Positions 14,854-22,795 of a stretch of 64,000 bases of DNA are shown piece after piece; the stretch's first letter is position 1, and each line of letters opens with the position of its first letter. The DNA is from JAGORM01 sp964406795 (GTDB lineage Bacteria; Patescibacteriota; Microgenomatia; Levybacterales; GWA1-39-11). The position numbers were made by a program, and so were the translations under genes. Below the pieces are notes generated by a model that worked only from the letters and a program-made list of their open reading frames with translations, searched no databases and was not told where the DNA came from. Location: assembly GCA_964406795.1 (NCBI GenBank), contig CAYOTA010000004.1, positions 1-64,000 on the forward strand, written 5' to 3'.

Positions 14854-15759
14854 ATGCCGCCGCCGCACCACCTGCCCCGCATCCACCTTCAAGCCGAAGT
14901 GGGTTGGCACATGGTCGGCTTGGGGGTGCTGGCGATGTTGGCCCACGAACTTCCCGAGGCGCGCGCCCACTGGGGAAGCGGACATCTTGTTCTGGAAGGC
15001 GTCCCGGATCTGGCCGGGAGGCTGTTGCACCATGCCCGGCAGGGCACGTGGCCCGCATCCCTGAGTCGGTCGAACCATCCGCTGTTGGCACGCTGGGGCC
15101 GGCGGGAGCCGGACACCTGGATGGGCTACGCCCGCTCCGCCTTGCGAAGCCTGCCGGAGGATGAACTCGTCGAACAGTTGCAGTGGCTGCTGACTGGCGA
15201 TTTACAGAGCGGCCCCATCCGCATCCGCCCGGGACCACCACAATGGCACGGCGCGCGCCTCGACCAGTCGTCCCGTTGCCGCTACGGGCAAGGCACCCTC
15301 TGGCCCCGCAGCGTGCCCTGCCCCGGAGTCCACCACCCCGGGGCCGTGCTCTCGCCTTGGCAGGCCGTGTTGGCATGGGAAGCACGCGGCCTGCTGGATT
15401 CCGCCGAAACGCCGGGCGACATGGAGTCGTATCCCTGGCGCTCCCAAACCAGCGCCAGCCCCTTTCACGCCCTGGCCCTGCCGCTCTGGCGCCACGCCAT
15501 GCCCCTGCGCGCACTGCGGTCTCTCTTCTCCGGCTGCCGGACGCTGCGCGGCGCGCACTGGAGCCACGCCCTCGTCCATGGGCGCCGGCGCCGGGCGGGG
15601 GCCAAGTGGGATTTGCACTTCGCTTGGCACCTGCTCCGCACCACGCCGCAAGGTGGCTTCACCGCCGAGGCGTGGCCCCTGCTGTCGCTGGGGTTTCCCG
15701 ACTTGCCGTGGACGCCCCGCCTGGCCGCCACCCTCATCCCCGCAACGCTCTCCCCATGA
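14854..15759 (+). CDS. Unknown protein (301 aa)
   Basis: Start set at MPPPHHLPRI, 14 bases after the previous stop; the frame stays open 126 codons further upstream but that part is antisense-like and overlaps 14522-14839. Trp- and His-rich, with about nine Trp in the second half. No motif recognised. It ends with an ATGA overlap to the next gene. Confidence 0.55.
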   Translation: MPPPHHLPRIHLQAEVGWHMVGLGVLAMLAHELPEARAHWGSGHLVLEGVPDLAGRLLHHARQGTWPASLSRSNHPLLARWGRREPDTWMGYARSALRSLPEDELVEQLQWLLTGDLQSGPIRIRPGPPQWHGARLDQSSRCRYGQGTLWPRSVPCPGVHHPGAVLSPWQAVLAWEARGLLDSAETPGDMESYPWRSQTSASPFHALALPLWRHAMPLRALRSLFSGCRTLRGAHWSHALVHGRRRRAGAKWDLHFAWHLLRTTPQGGFTAEAWPLLSLGFPDLPWTPRLAATLIPATLSP

Positions 15760-16205
15760 TCCACATCACGCTCAACACCGGGCATTCCCACGTGGTGCAG
15801 GCGGAGAGCATCAGCACTGCCGGGCGGGATGCAGTACGCCCCTTGCTGGCGGCAGGTGGCCCGATCCCGGGCTTTGCTCCCTTCCGCCTGACGGTGGGCC
15901 ACCAATCCGGCGCGCTCTCCATGGCGATCTTTCGTGGCCGCGAGCCCATCACGCTGTCGGCGGTGTGCTGGCAATCCTCCGCCGCCGCCGAGGTGTGGGC
16001 CGGCCTCGAGCGCGTGTACTTCGATTTGTCCGAGCGCGCCCCCCGGCTGATCGTCAGCACCGCGGCGCCCGAATGCCCGGCTACCCTGCCTTGGCTGGCC
16101 ACCCTCCTCTTGCCGGCCACCGTCGCCCAGCGCCCGGAAACCCTGCTTTGGATTCCTGACTTCACCCAGGTGCTGGCCTTCGTGGCGGCGCAAGCCCGCC
16201 CGTAA
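15756..16205 (+). CDS. Unknown protein (149 aa)
   Basis: A coupled gene (ATGA overlap). Compact alpha/beta sequence with hydrophobic strands (FRLTVGHQSGALSMAIF, PRLIVSTAAPECP). No family seen. It ends the unit that began at 13369; a regulatory region follows. Confidence 0.6.
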   Translation: MIHITLNTGHSHVVQAESISTAGRDAVRPLLAAGGPIPGFAPFRLTVGHQSGALSMAIFRGREPITLSAVCWQSSAAAEVWAGLERVYFDLSERAPRLIVSTAAPECPATLPWLATLLLPATVAQRPETLLWIPDFTQVLAFVAAQARP

Positions 16206-16254
16206 CCCGCACCCGGACCACCTTCCGCAGCCCGCCTCCCCACGAGAATTGCGG

Positions 16255-16285
16255 TTGCCTTGTGTAGCCACATTGTGGCACTTTA
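16255..16285 (+). promoter_or_regulatory. Possible promoter/operator before the clamp-loader gene
   Basis: TTGCCT (16255-16260), 17 bases, then GCACTT (16278-16283) gives a weak promoter-like pair 19 bases before the ATG at 16303. Within the spacer, TAGCCACA-TTG-TGGCA is nearly palindromic and may be an operator. The TGTGGCACTTT segment also occurs reversed at 8956-8966. Confidence 0.4.
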
Positions 16286-16302
16286 GAGCCCATCGGTATC
16301 CC

Positions 16303-16920
16303 ATGAACCTACCCAGCACCCTGCGTCCACAGTCGTTCGATGACTTGATTGGCCCCGCCCGCGAAGCGGGTCTGGGGCTGGCCCGCCTGGCCGCCCGCTG
16401 CCAGTCGGAGCGCGCCCCGTTGCGGGTCCTCCTGCTCGGGCCGCCCGGGGTGGGAAAGAGCGCCGTGGCCAGCCTGCTGGCGCGGGCATTGGGCGCCACC
16501 ACCCCCTGGCAGTTCGTGGAATGCCGGGCCGTGAACGGCAAGGAGGTCAACCTGGATTTCGTGGAGCGCGCCGCCTTGTCCTGGCGCCTCACGAGTTTGG
16601 TCCCCGGGTACCGGGTCTTCCAGATCGAGGAGGTGGACAAGGTGACGCACGACGCCCAAGTCCGCCTGCTCACCCTGCTGGACGAGATGCCCCCGGCCAG
16701 CGCGGTGATCGCCACCAGCAACCGCACGCTGCCCGAGTTCGAGGAGCGCTTTCAGCGGCGCTTCAAGGTGTTCCCCTTGTCCGGCCCGGAGCCGCACGAA
16801 ATCGCCGCTCTGCTCCAGCGCCGGGGCGTGGCGGAGGCGGCGGCCCAGATGCTGGCCGTGACCTGCGCCGGCAATGTTGGCGCCGCCCTCGAGGATGCCG
16901 ATCTCCACGTGCTCGCCTGA
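16303..16920 (+). CDS. AAA+ clamp-loader-like ATPase
   Basis: A 205-residue AAA+ ATPase with Walker A GPPGVGKS (about 47-54), Walker B VFQIEEVDK (about 104-112), sensor 1 VIATSN and an arginine-finger-like RFQRRFK. The pattern resembles RFC/DnaX clamp-loader subunits, but the protein is short and lacks the C-terminal collar domain. The DnaN-like clamp directly after it (26 bases) strongly suggests a loader role, perhaps assisting host subunits. A Holliday-junction or generic AAA role is less likely. Confidence 0.7.
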   Translation: MNLPSTLRPQSFDDLIGPAREAGLGLARLAARCQSERAPLRVLLLGPPGVGKSAVASLLARALGATTPWQFVECRAVNGKEVNLDFVERAALSWRLTSLVPGYRVFQIEEVDKVTHDAQVRLLTLLDEMPPASAVIATSNRTLPEFEERFQRRFKVFPLSGPEPHEIAALLQRRGVAEAAAQMLAVTCAGNVGAALEDADLHVLA

Positions 16921-16946
16921 ACCTCCACCCAACCCCCATCCTATCC

Positions 16947-18098
16947 ATGTCCCATCCCGCCACGCTTCCCACCACCCGGTGGCAGAGTTTCCTCGGCTGG
17001 CTCTCCCTTGGAGTCAGCAGCCAGACCACCATGCCGATCCTCTCCACTGTGCTGCTGCGCGTGGAGCCGGAGGCGTCCGGCGGCCCCGTCCTCGTGGGCT
17101 GCACCACCAATCTGGACATCCACGTCACCGCCACCGTGCCCTTGGCCGAAGCGCGCCCCGAAGCGGCGGCTGGGTGCGTGCCCTTTCGCATCCTCCAGAC
17201 GTTGGCCAGCCAACTGCGGTTGGCGGAGGTCGAGCTGTCGTTCGACCGCTCCGATCTCACGCTGCGGTGCGGGGGCGGTGTCTATAAACTGCGCCTCCTC
17301 CCGGAGGCGAAGTTTCCACCTCGCCCCCAGTCGCACGGGTTGCTGCAGCTTTCGCCGCTCGCGCAGAGCTTGGAGCCGGCCTTGCGGGCGGCGGCGGCCC
17401 GAGCCAGCCAGGATAATGGGCGTCCGGCGCTGGAGAACGTGCTGCTTCAGGCCCACCCGGAGCACGTCCAAGTCTGTGCGTCGGACGGTCGGCGCTTGGT
17501 CGATATCCGCCAGAGGCGCCCGGAGCGCGGGCACACCTCACCGCCCTGCCACATCCCGGCGCGGCTGCTCAAGGCCGTGTTGCGCGGCAAGACGCAGGGC
17601 CTCTGGTCTATCCCCAACGGCGATGATCCCGAGCAGTCCTCCCCTTACGTGCTCTATGAACCCGAGGAGGGCGTGCAGATCCACATCCGCCACGATCGGG
17701 AGAATTCCATGCCGAAACTGGACGCGATCTTGCGCCAGGTGAATTGGGATCGAGGCCGCCCGTTTTCCCATGCGGAATGGTTGTCCGCCCTGTGCGCCAT
17801 CCGGCCCCTGATCGAGGGGGACAGCGCCCGCCTCACCTCCGACGTGGCCACCGCCACGCTGGCCACGGTTGGCCTGAGCGAAGCGGACTCCGCCCGGGTC
17901 AACCTCGAATCCGCCGGACTCCCCACCGGGATCGATCTCACTTTCAACCCCGCCTACGTGACCGCCGCGTTGACCACGCTGGAGGAGTTCGATTGCGCCG
18001 GGCGCTTCTTCTATGAGGACGGGAAAAGCCCGTTCGCCTTTGCGGATCCCGAGCAGCAGTACCGGGAAATCATCATGCCCAAGCTCAACAACACCTAG
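16947..18098 (+). CDS. dnaN: DnaN-like DNA polymerase sliding clamp
   Basis: A 383-residue ring clamp homologue, the usual length for bacterial DnaN. Domain I shows the diagnostic MPILSTVLL (29-37), NLDIHV and a strand-rich FDRSDLTLRCGGGVYKLR. Domain II shows the conserved RPALENVLL then CASDGRRLV (about 159-185). The C-terminal end EIIMPKL corresponds to the DnaN MPM-type tail. No phage DNA polymerase is seen in the window, so it would tether the host polymerase or other clamp-binding proteins. It is paired with the loader-like gene upstream. Confidence 0.85.
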   Translation: MSHPATLPTTRWQSFLGWLSLGVSSQTTMPILSTVLLRVEPEASGGPVLVGCTTNLDIHVTATVPLAEARPEAAAGCVPFRILQTLASQLRLAEVELSFDRSDLTLRCGGGVYKLRLLPEAKFPPRPQSHGLLQLSPLAQSLEPALRAAAARASQDNGRPALENVLLQAHPEHVQVCASDGRRLVDIRQRRPERGHTSPPCHIPARLLKAVLRGKTQGLWSIPNGDDPEQSSPYVLYEPEEGVQIHIRHDRENSMPKLDAILRQVNWDRGRPFSHAEWLSALCAIRPLIEGDSARLTSDVATATLATVGLSEADSARVNLESAGLPTGIDLTFNPAYVTAALTTLEEFDCAGRFFYEDGKSPFAFADPEQQYREIIMPKLNNT

Positions 18099-18100
18099 CC

Positions 18101-18421
18101 ATGGTTCCCACCCGCCCAGCGCCCGTTTCACCTGTCTTGCTGGATATCGCCCAATCCCCGCACCACGAAGGGCCCGGGGTCCACGCCCTGGCCGGGTTGG
18201 TCATCGGCGACCACGTCCAATTGCTGACGCCCGGCGGCATCCCCTTCTGGCTGCAAGTCACGGCCATCGTCAGCCGCCAGCCGGAGTGGAACCCCATCAC
18301 CATGGGTCCACTACCCGGGGTGCTGGAAGGGGTCCCGGACGAGGAGCCGTGGCCCGGCCTCCCCTTTGGTCGGTGGGACACCATCCGCTTCGCCGCCTGC
18401 AACATTCTGCGCATCGTATGA
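18101..18421 (+). CDS. Small protein, unknown
   Basis: A 106-residue protein starting 2 bases after the clamp stop and overlapping the serine recombinase start (GTATGA, 4 bases). Beta-rich with VIGDHVQLLTPGG and a Pro-rich middle. It looks like a small ASCH- or PUA-like barrel, but the resemblance is too weak to call. Confidence 0.55.
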   Translation: MVPTRPAPVSPVLLDIAQSPHHEGPGVHALAGLVIGDHVQLLTPGGIPFWLQVTAIVSRQPEWNPITMGPLPGVLEGVPDEEPWPGLPFGRWDTIRFAACNILRIV

Positions 18422-19329
18422 TCACCCCCGTTTACGATTACGAAAGCCTGCCCGACTGGCCGGAAAGCCCGGAGGATCAGGAAGCCCTCACCCATCTGAT
18501 CGAGGAGGACGAGATTCCTCTCGCCGCCCTGTACGGGCGGGTCAGCACGGATGATCAGGACGTGCGCACCCAAGCCGAGTGGGGCACCCGCGAGGCCCGG
18601 GAGCACGGGTACCGGGTCCTGCCGGAGACCACGTTCATGGATGAGGACCAAAGCGGCATGCTCTCCCTGCCGGAGCGGGAGCAAGGCCGCCGGCTGTGGG
18701 GTCTCCTGCACGGCCCCGGCGTGGTTATCCCCGGGCAGTCCGGTTCTCCGCTGCCGGTGCGCGCCGTGTTCGTCTGGACCTTCGACCGGTGGGGCCGCAA
18801 TCCGGACGACGCCATCGCCAACCTCCGCACCTGCCACGAGGCGGGCATCCGGGTGTATTTCCAGGATGTCCCGATCTTCGACCCCGACGATCCAAGCTCC
18901 ATGCTGCTGATTCGTCTGCGCAGCATCTTTGCGGAGTTCGAGGTGCTCATGACGCGCAAGCGCATTCGCACCAAGTTCAACTCCAAGCGAAGTCGGGGCG
19001 AGCTGTGCGGCACGGTGGCCTACGGGTTCCGCCGGGTGGAGCGCAACGGCACCGCCTACGAGGAGCCCGATCCGGCGGCGCAACGCTGGCTGCAGCTCAT
19101 GCTGGAGCAGCGCGCCCGCGGTCACGGCTACGAGCGCATCGCCACCATGCTCACCCGAGCCGGCGCGCCGCTGCCGGATCGCTACCGCCGGCAGGTGGAG
19201 GGCGGCCCCGTGGAGTTGATCCCCGGGCGCCGCGGAAAGTGGAACCCCGGCTCCGTGCGCAACATCCTGGCCACCGCCGGGCGCCGGGCCAAACGCGACA
19301 CCCCCAGCGCCGCCGAGGGCACCGCATGA
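18418..19329 (+). CDS. Serine recombinase (resolvase/invertase family)
   Basis: A 303-residue site-specific recombinase. The catalytic domain has nucleophile S43 in YGRVSTDDQ, with R41, and the conserved FDRWGRNPDD; the long helix AEFEVLMTRKRIR follows. A C-terminal recombinase domain (about 190-290) has a DNA-binding helical region. It is shorter than large serine integrases and starts after a 35-residue acidic leader. Its presence beside a tyrosine integrase suggests a second job such as inversion, dimer resolution or acquisition from another element. No inverted target repeats were found near it. Confidence 0.85.
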   Translation: MITPVYDYESLPDWPESPEDQEALTHLIEEDEIPLAALYGRVSTDDQDVRTQAEWGTREAREHGYRVLPETTFMDEDQSGMLSLPEREQGRRLWGLLHGPGVVIPGQSGSPLPVRAVFVWTFDRWGRNPDDAIANLRTCHEAGIRVYFQDVPIFDPDDPSSMLLIRLRSIFAEFEVLMTRKRIRTKFNSKRSRGELCGTVAYGFRRVERNGTAYEEPDPAAQRWLQLMLEQRARGHGYERIATMLTRAGAPLPDRYRRQVEGGPVELIPGRRGKWNPGSVRNILATAGRRAKRDTPSAAEGTA

Positions 19330-19874
19330 AGCCCGCGGAATTCACTCTGGCACCCGAGGCGGTCCGGGTGCCCGCCGGCATGGGCTCGCACCAGCGTGCG
19401 GTGGGCGGCACCGATGAATGGCTCACCCCACCCGGGTTGTTGCAGCGCCTTGGCCCGTTCGATCTGGATCCCTGCTCCCCGGTGCAGCGCCCGTGGGACA
19501 CGGCGCGCCGGCACTACAGCGCGCTGGACAACGGGCTGCATCAGCCGTGGGAAGGCCGCGTCTGGCTCAACCCACCCTACTCCACGGCGGAGGCGTGGCT
19601 GCAACGCCTGGCGAAGCACGGGCATGGCACGGCTTTGATCTTCGCCCGCACGGAAACCGCCTCTTGGCAGCAGTGGGTGTGGCCGCAGGCCAGCGCCATC
19701 CTCTTCCTGCGGGGCCGGCTGAAGTTCCACCTACCCACCGGCGGCTTGGCCGCCGGCAATGCCGGCGCGCCCAGCGCCCTCGTGGCCTACGGTCCTTCCG
19801 ATGCCGAGCGCCTGCTTCAGTCCCGCCTCAGCGGGTTTCTCTGTTATGCCCCGTTTCACCACCTCCTCGCATGA
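19326..19874 (+). CDS. Phage Dam-type DNA N6-adenine methyltransferase
   Basis: A 182-residue enzyme of the phage Dam (DNA N-6-adenine methyltransferase) family: TDEWLTPP (29-36), DLDPCSP (46-52) and the catalytic LNPPY (81-85). It transfers a methyl group from S-adenosylmethionine to adenine in DNA, probably to protect phage DNA. ATGA overlaps on both sides place it in the recombinase operon. The recognition sequence is unknown. Confidence 0.88.
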   Translation: MKPAEFTLAPEAVRVPAGMGSHQRAVGGTDEWLTPPGLLQRLGPFDLDPCSPVQRPWDTARRHYSALDNGLHQPWEGRVWLNPPYSTAEAWLQRLAKHGHGTALIFARTETASWQQWVWPQASAILFLRGRLKFHLPTGGLAAGNAGAPSALVAYGPSDAERLLQSRLSGFLCYAPFHHLLA

Positions 19875-20242
19875 ACCAAGCACCGTTTGATCCACGCATG
19901 ATTCAGCGGGCCGCCCGCCGGTTTTCCGGGCCGCCCGCACCGGCCATTCCCACACCGGCAGCCACGGCGGCCAGCCCGCAAGCGCGCTCACTGTCCCGCC
20001 CCGCCCGGGCGATTGTGGCGTGGCTCTCCACGCACGGCCCGGCGGATTACCAAGCCGTGGCGGATGGCGTCGGCATGCTGCCCAACGCCGCCCACATGAA
20101 CCTCAGCCGCCTGTCCACGCGGGGCGTGCTGTCGCGCAGCGAGCCTCAACCTGGCCCCAAGCGGGCACCGCGCCGCCTGTACTCGGTGGCGCCGCCTTCT
20201 CCGAGTCAGGCGCCCACCCCAACTCCCCAACCCAAGACTTAA
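19871..20242 (+). CDS. Winged-helix DNA-binding protein
   Basis: A 123-residue protein. A Pro/Ala-rich N terminus (1-42) is followed by a winged helix-turn-helix: RAIVAWLSTHGP, YQAVADGVGM, AAHMNLSRLSTRGVL and a basic wing. It probably acts as a small transcriptional regulator of the early arm. It is coupled to the methyltransferase gene. Confidence 0.65.
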   Translation: MNQAPFDPRMIQRAARRFSGPPAPAIPTPAATAASPQARSLSRPARAIVAWLSTHGPADYQAVADGVGMLPNAAHMNLSRLSTRGVLSRSEPQPGPKRAPRRLYSVAPPSPSQAPTPTPQPKT

Positions 20243-20250
20243 AGAAGTTC

Positions 20251-20562
20251 ATGCCGCTGAACGCTCACACTCCGGGACCGTGGTCCATCGGGATTCCGTT
20301 GGATGAAAAATACGCGCACACGCTGGCATCGGGACGACTGATCTTCAGTGACGCCTCGGACGGAGGCGCGTGCGTCGCCGTGACCAATCCCCACTTTGGC
20401 AGAGGCGAAGCCGACGCCCACCTGATCGCCGCCGCGCCGGAACTCCTCGCGTCGCTGAAGGAGGCTCTCGAAGCGTCCGGATGCGACGGCGACTTGTGCG
20501 CCCACCGTTGGCACGAATCCGCCCGCGCCGCCATCTCCAAAGCCGAAGGGAGGGAACCGTGA
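20251..20562 (+). CDS. Conserved phage protein of the HTPGPW type
   Basis: A 103-residue protein with the two signatures of a common but uncharacterised phage family: HTPGPW near the N terminus (6-11) and DAHLIAAAPELLASLKEAL (about 54-72). Function unknown in the family. It overlaps the next gene by GTGA. Confidence 0.75.
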   Translation: MPLNAHTPGPWSIGIPLDEKYAHTLASGRLIFSDASDGGACVAVTNPHFGRGEADAHLIAAAPELLASLKEALEASGCDGDLCAHRWHESARAAISKAEGREP

Positions 20563-21155
20563 AGTCCGACTACATCCAGCGACAGATGGAGGAGTGCCGG
20601 CAGACCTGGTTCAAGGATCACTACCCCAGACTCCTTTCGAAGACCGACGCCACGACCGTCATCGAGTGGAGCAAACCCGGGACATGGACCTACGGCATGC
20701 GGTTCATCTTGCATGCCCGCTGGCTCGTGGTCATGGGCGACATCGGCGAGGCCACCTACGAATGGTCCGAGACCATCACCCCGGAATTTCTCCGGGGACT
20801 CGACTTCGGTTACTTCCGGTCGAAGTGCCGGGCATCGGAATCCGGGAAGGACTTCGACCACTTTGACTCGGAGGAGGGGCTCAAATCACTGGACGATGAG
20901 CGCGACCGAATCGCGTTCGAAGATCCAAGGTCAGCAACGATTCTCGCGGGCCTCTGTGTCGCCTTGAAAACCTGCTCCTGCATCGAGGAATGGGAACACG
21001 TCGTGCGGACGCTGTACGAGGACGGAATAATCCGTGAGGCCGAGGACGCCGCGCACTTCGCCAGCCTCGCCGTGTTCCCGCACCCACAGCAGATCGGACA
21101 CTTCGTGGGCGTCCAGATGGCGCTCGCACATCCCGCCATGGGAGGCCTCTCGTGA
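20559..21155 (+). CDS. Conserved phage protein, unknown (198 aa)
   Basis: Starts at a GTG overlapping the previous stop. It is rich in Trp, Asp and Tyr (RQTWFKDHYPRLL, ARWLVVMGDIGEATYEW). The N-terminal part resembles, from memory, an uncharacterised phage family. No enzyme motif. The next gene begins inside its last codons (GTGA). Confidence 0.65.
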   Translation: MKSDYIQRQMEECRQTWFKDHYPRLLSKTDATTVIEWSKPGTWTYGMRFILHARWLVVMGDIGEATYEWSETITPEFLRGLDFGYFRSKCRASESGKDFDHFDSEEGLKSLDDERDRIAFEDPRSATILAGLCVALKTCSCIEEWEHVVRTLYEDGIIREAEDAAHFASLAVFPHPQQIGHFVGVQMALAHPAMGGLS

Positions 21156-21460
21156 GCCCGGAACTTCTCGCTGCCGCTCGGCAGTACGAGGAACTCCACA
21201 AGCGGTTGATCCATCTCCGCGATTCGCAGTTCCCGCTTCGCTCCGCAGTCCGGGTGAATGGAAAAATCGACGGCATTGTGACCAGACAAGATGGGTGCCC
21301 GCCCAATCTCGTTCCGGTCCTGTTCGAGAACGGGAATACTTGGTGGAAGCACGTTCGCGAGTGCGAGCGCCTCGAGTGGACGAAGGCCAACCCCAGACTC
21401 CGGCTCATGAGGCTCCGCATGGCTGGGATCAAGGTCGGGGTGAAGGGAGGTGGCCAGTGA
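21152..21460 (+). CDS. Small protein, unknown
   Basis: A 102-residue basic protein from a GTG start overlapping the previous gene. The middle could be a small SH3-like barrel (VRVNGKIDGIVTRQDG, VPVLFENGNTWW). Basic C-terminal helix. No family recognised. Confidence 0.6.
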   Translation: MSPELLAAARQYEELHKRLIHLRDSQFPLRSAVRVNGKIDGIVTRQDGCPPNLVPVLFENGNTWWKHVRECERLEWTKANPRLRLMRLRMAGIKVGVKGGGQ

Positions 21461-21684
21461 GAGTCGCCGTCTATCCTGCCCAGATCGTCGGCTTCGACCT
21501 TACGCAACGACTGGTGACCCTTCGCATCGAGGACGGGTGGACGCTGCCACACATCGGCATTGGCGACCCCGCCGAGTTGCGCCCCAACCCCGGCCAGAAG
21601 GTGGCCTGCCCGTTCTGCGGCGGCATTGATGGCTACCCCGGCGACCACGGTCCCGATTGCCCGAGCAACCCCCACCGTCCCTGA
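21457..21684 (+). CDS. Small protein with a CxxC pair, unknown
   Basis: A 75-residue protein starting at a GTGA overlap. A beta-rich N-terminal half is followed by CPFCGG and a third Cys (DCPSN), a possible minimal zinc site. No family recognised. Confidence 0.55.
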   Translation: MRVAVYPAQIVGFDLTQRLVTLRIEDGWTLPHIGIGDPAELRPNPGQKVACPFCGGIDGYPGDHGPDCPSNPHRP

Positions 21685-21724
21685 GCGGCTGCCGCATGAA
21701 GAAAAGCACACCACGGAGACAACC

Positions 21725-21934
21725 ATGAGCTTTGACGACACGAAATGCCCATGCGGAGGCATGAAGCAGCGCGAGATGCTGCTCTGCGCCACCTGCGAGA
21801 CATCCCTGGAGGAGCATCCGTCGATGCGCGTCTTTCGCGACGCGACGTACTCCCCGGAGGGACGGCGGCAGGCGGCCATCATCCTTCTGGCCTGCGCTCG
21901 CAGGCGCCACCACCACCAGCAACGCACGCCATGA
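21725..21934 (+). CDS. Small zinc-finger-like protein
   Basis: A 69-residue protein with CPCGG near the N terminus and CATCE about 17 residues later, a plausible four-Cys zinc site. The C terminus is Arg/His-rich. Start at MSFDDTK, 40 bases after the previous stop. ATGA overlap with the next gene supports it. Confidence 0.6.
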   Translation: MSFDDTKCPCGGMKQREMLLCATCETSLEEHPSMRVFRDATYSPEGRRQAAIILLACARRRHHHQQRTP

Positions 21935-22257
21935 CCCTCCAGTTCTTCGACCTATTCGCGCTGACCGACTGCGCAGCCAAGGTGTTCGGCGATGAACACC
22001 CTCTGCGCAGCCACCCGTCGCTCAGCTTGACCCGCAAGGCATCGGGCACCCTGCGCAGCCTTTCCGTGGCGGCCCTCCGCGCGATTTGGAAGGAGGGAGG
22101 CCCGGAGGAACGCATGATGTTGGCCATCCGTGTCCGCCTCTGGACCCGCCCTTCCGGTTACAGCCTTTCTCGCGACTGGGCGGACGAGGCGAAGCGCTTC
22201 CAGGACCGCATCCTCTCCCGCGAGCGGGGGCGAACCCAACCGAAGGAAATCCGATGA
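21931..22257 (+). CDS. Small basic protein, unknown
   Basis: A 108-residue protein, basic at the C terminus and largely helical. Coupled on both sides by ATGA overlaps. No family recognised. Confidence 0.55.
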   Translation: MTLQFFDLFALTDCAAKVFGDEHPLRSHPSLSLTRKASGTLRSLSVAALRAIWKEGGPEERMMLAIRVRLWTRPSGYSLSRDWADEAKRFQDRILSRERGRTQPKEIR

Positions 22258-22349
22258 AGGATGTCCGCTTTCTCCTCGCCATGCTGGCCGGATCCGCAGC
22301 CTGCGTGCTGATCGCGTGGGCCTTCCTGGCCTTGCTCTTTTGCTTCTGA
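22254..22349 (+). CDS. Tiny membrane protein (31 aa)
   Basis: A single hydrophobic helix (FLLAMLAGSAACVLIAWAFL) after MKDVR. The ATG overlaps the previous TGA. Probably a single-pass inner-membrane peptide; role unknown. Like 8987-9097 it sits among cytoplasmic early genes. Confidence 0.5.
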   Translation: MKDVRFLLAMLAGSAACVLIAWAFLALLFCF

Positions 22350-22375
22350 CACCCAACCCCCACACCCCAATCGCC

Positions 22376-22795
22376 ATGAATGAGACTGACGCGGGCTTCA
22401 GCTACGGACTCGCCGATCACATGATCCCGCTTGCCAACTCGGTGCCGGAGATCATCGAGCAACTCTTCGATCAAACCCTGCAACCCGGCGAGACCAGGGA
22501 TCAAGCGGCCCGGCGCATCACCTGGCCCATCAAGATCGAGGAGTTCCGCCCCATGCGGATCAATGTCGCCATATACACCACCTCCGTGCTGGAGAGGTTG
22601 CTCGAGGATCTGGACGAGGATTACGCCGATCCCGACGGCGATAGCACCACGCCCACCGACACGATGCGGGAGGCCGCCCGCGCTTTCGTGGGCGTGGTGG
22701 CGAAGGAATACAAGGTCTGGTCCTGCGAGCCGACCGGCAAGGTCATCAGCGTGTCCCGCGAGGAGGCACTGCGCATGGTGCAAGGAGAAGCATGA
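22376..22795 (+). CDS. Unknown acidic protein (139 aa)
   Basis: An acidic, mostly helical protein with a stretch LERLLEDLDEDYADPDGD and two possible amphipathic helices. It overlaps the start of the Gp37/Gp68 gene by ATGA. No family recognised. Confidence 0.6.
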   Translation: MNETDAGFSYGLADHMIPLANSVPEIIEQLFDQTLQPGETRDQAARRITWPIKIEEFRPMRINVAIYTTSVLERLLEDLDEDYADPDGDSTTPTDTMREAARAFVGVVAKEYKVWSCEPTGKVISVSREEALRMVQGEA

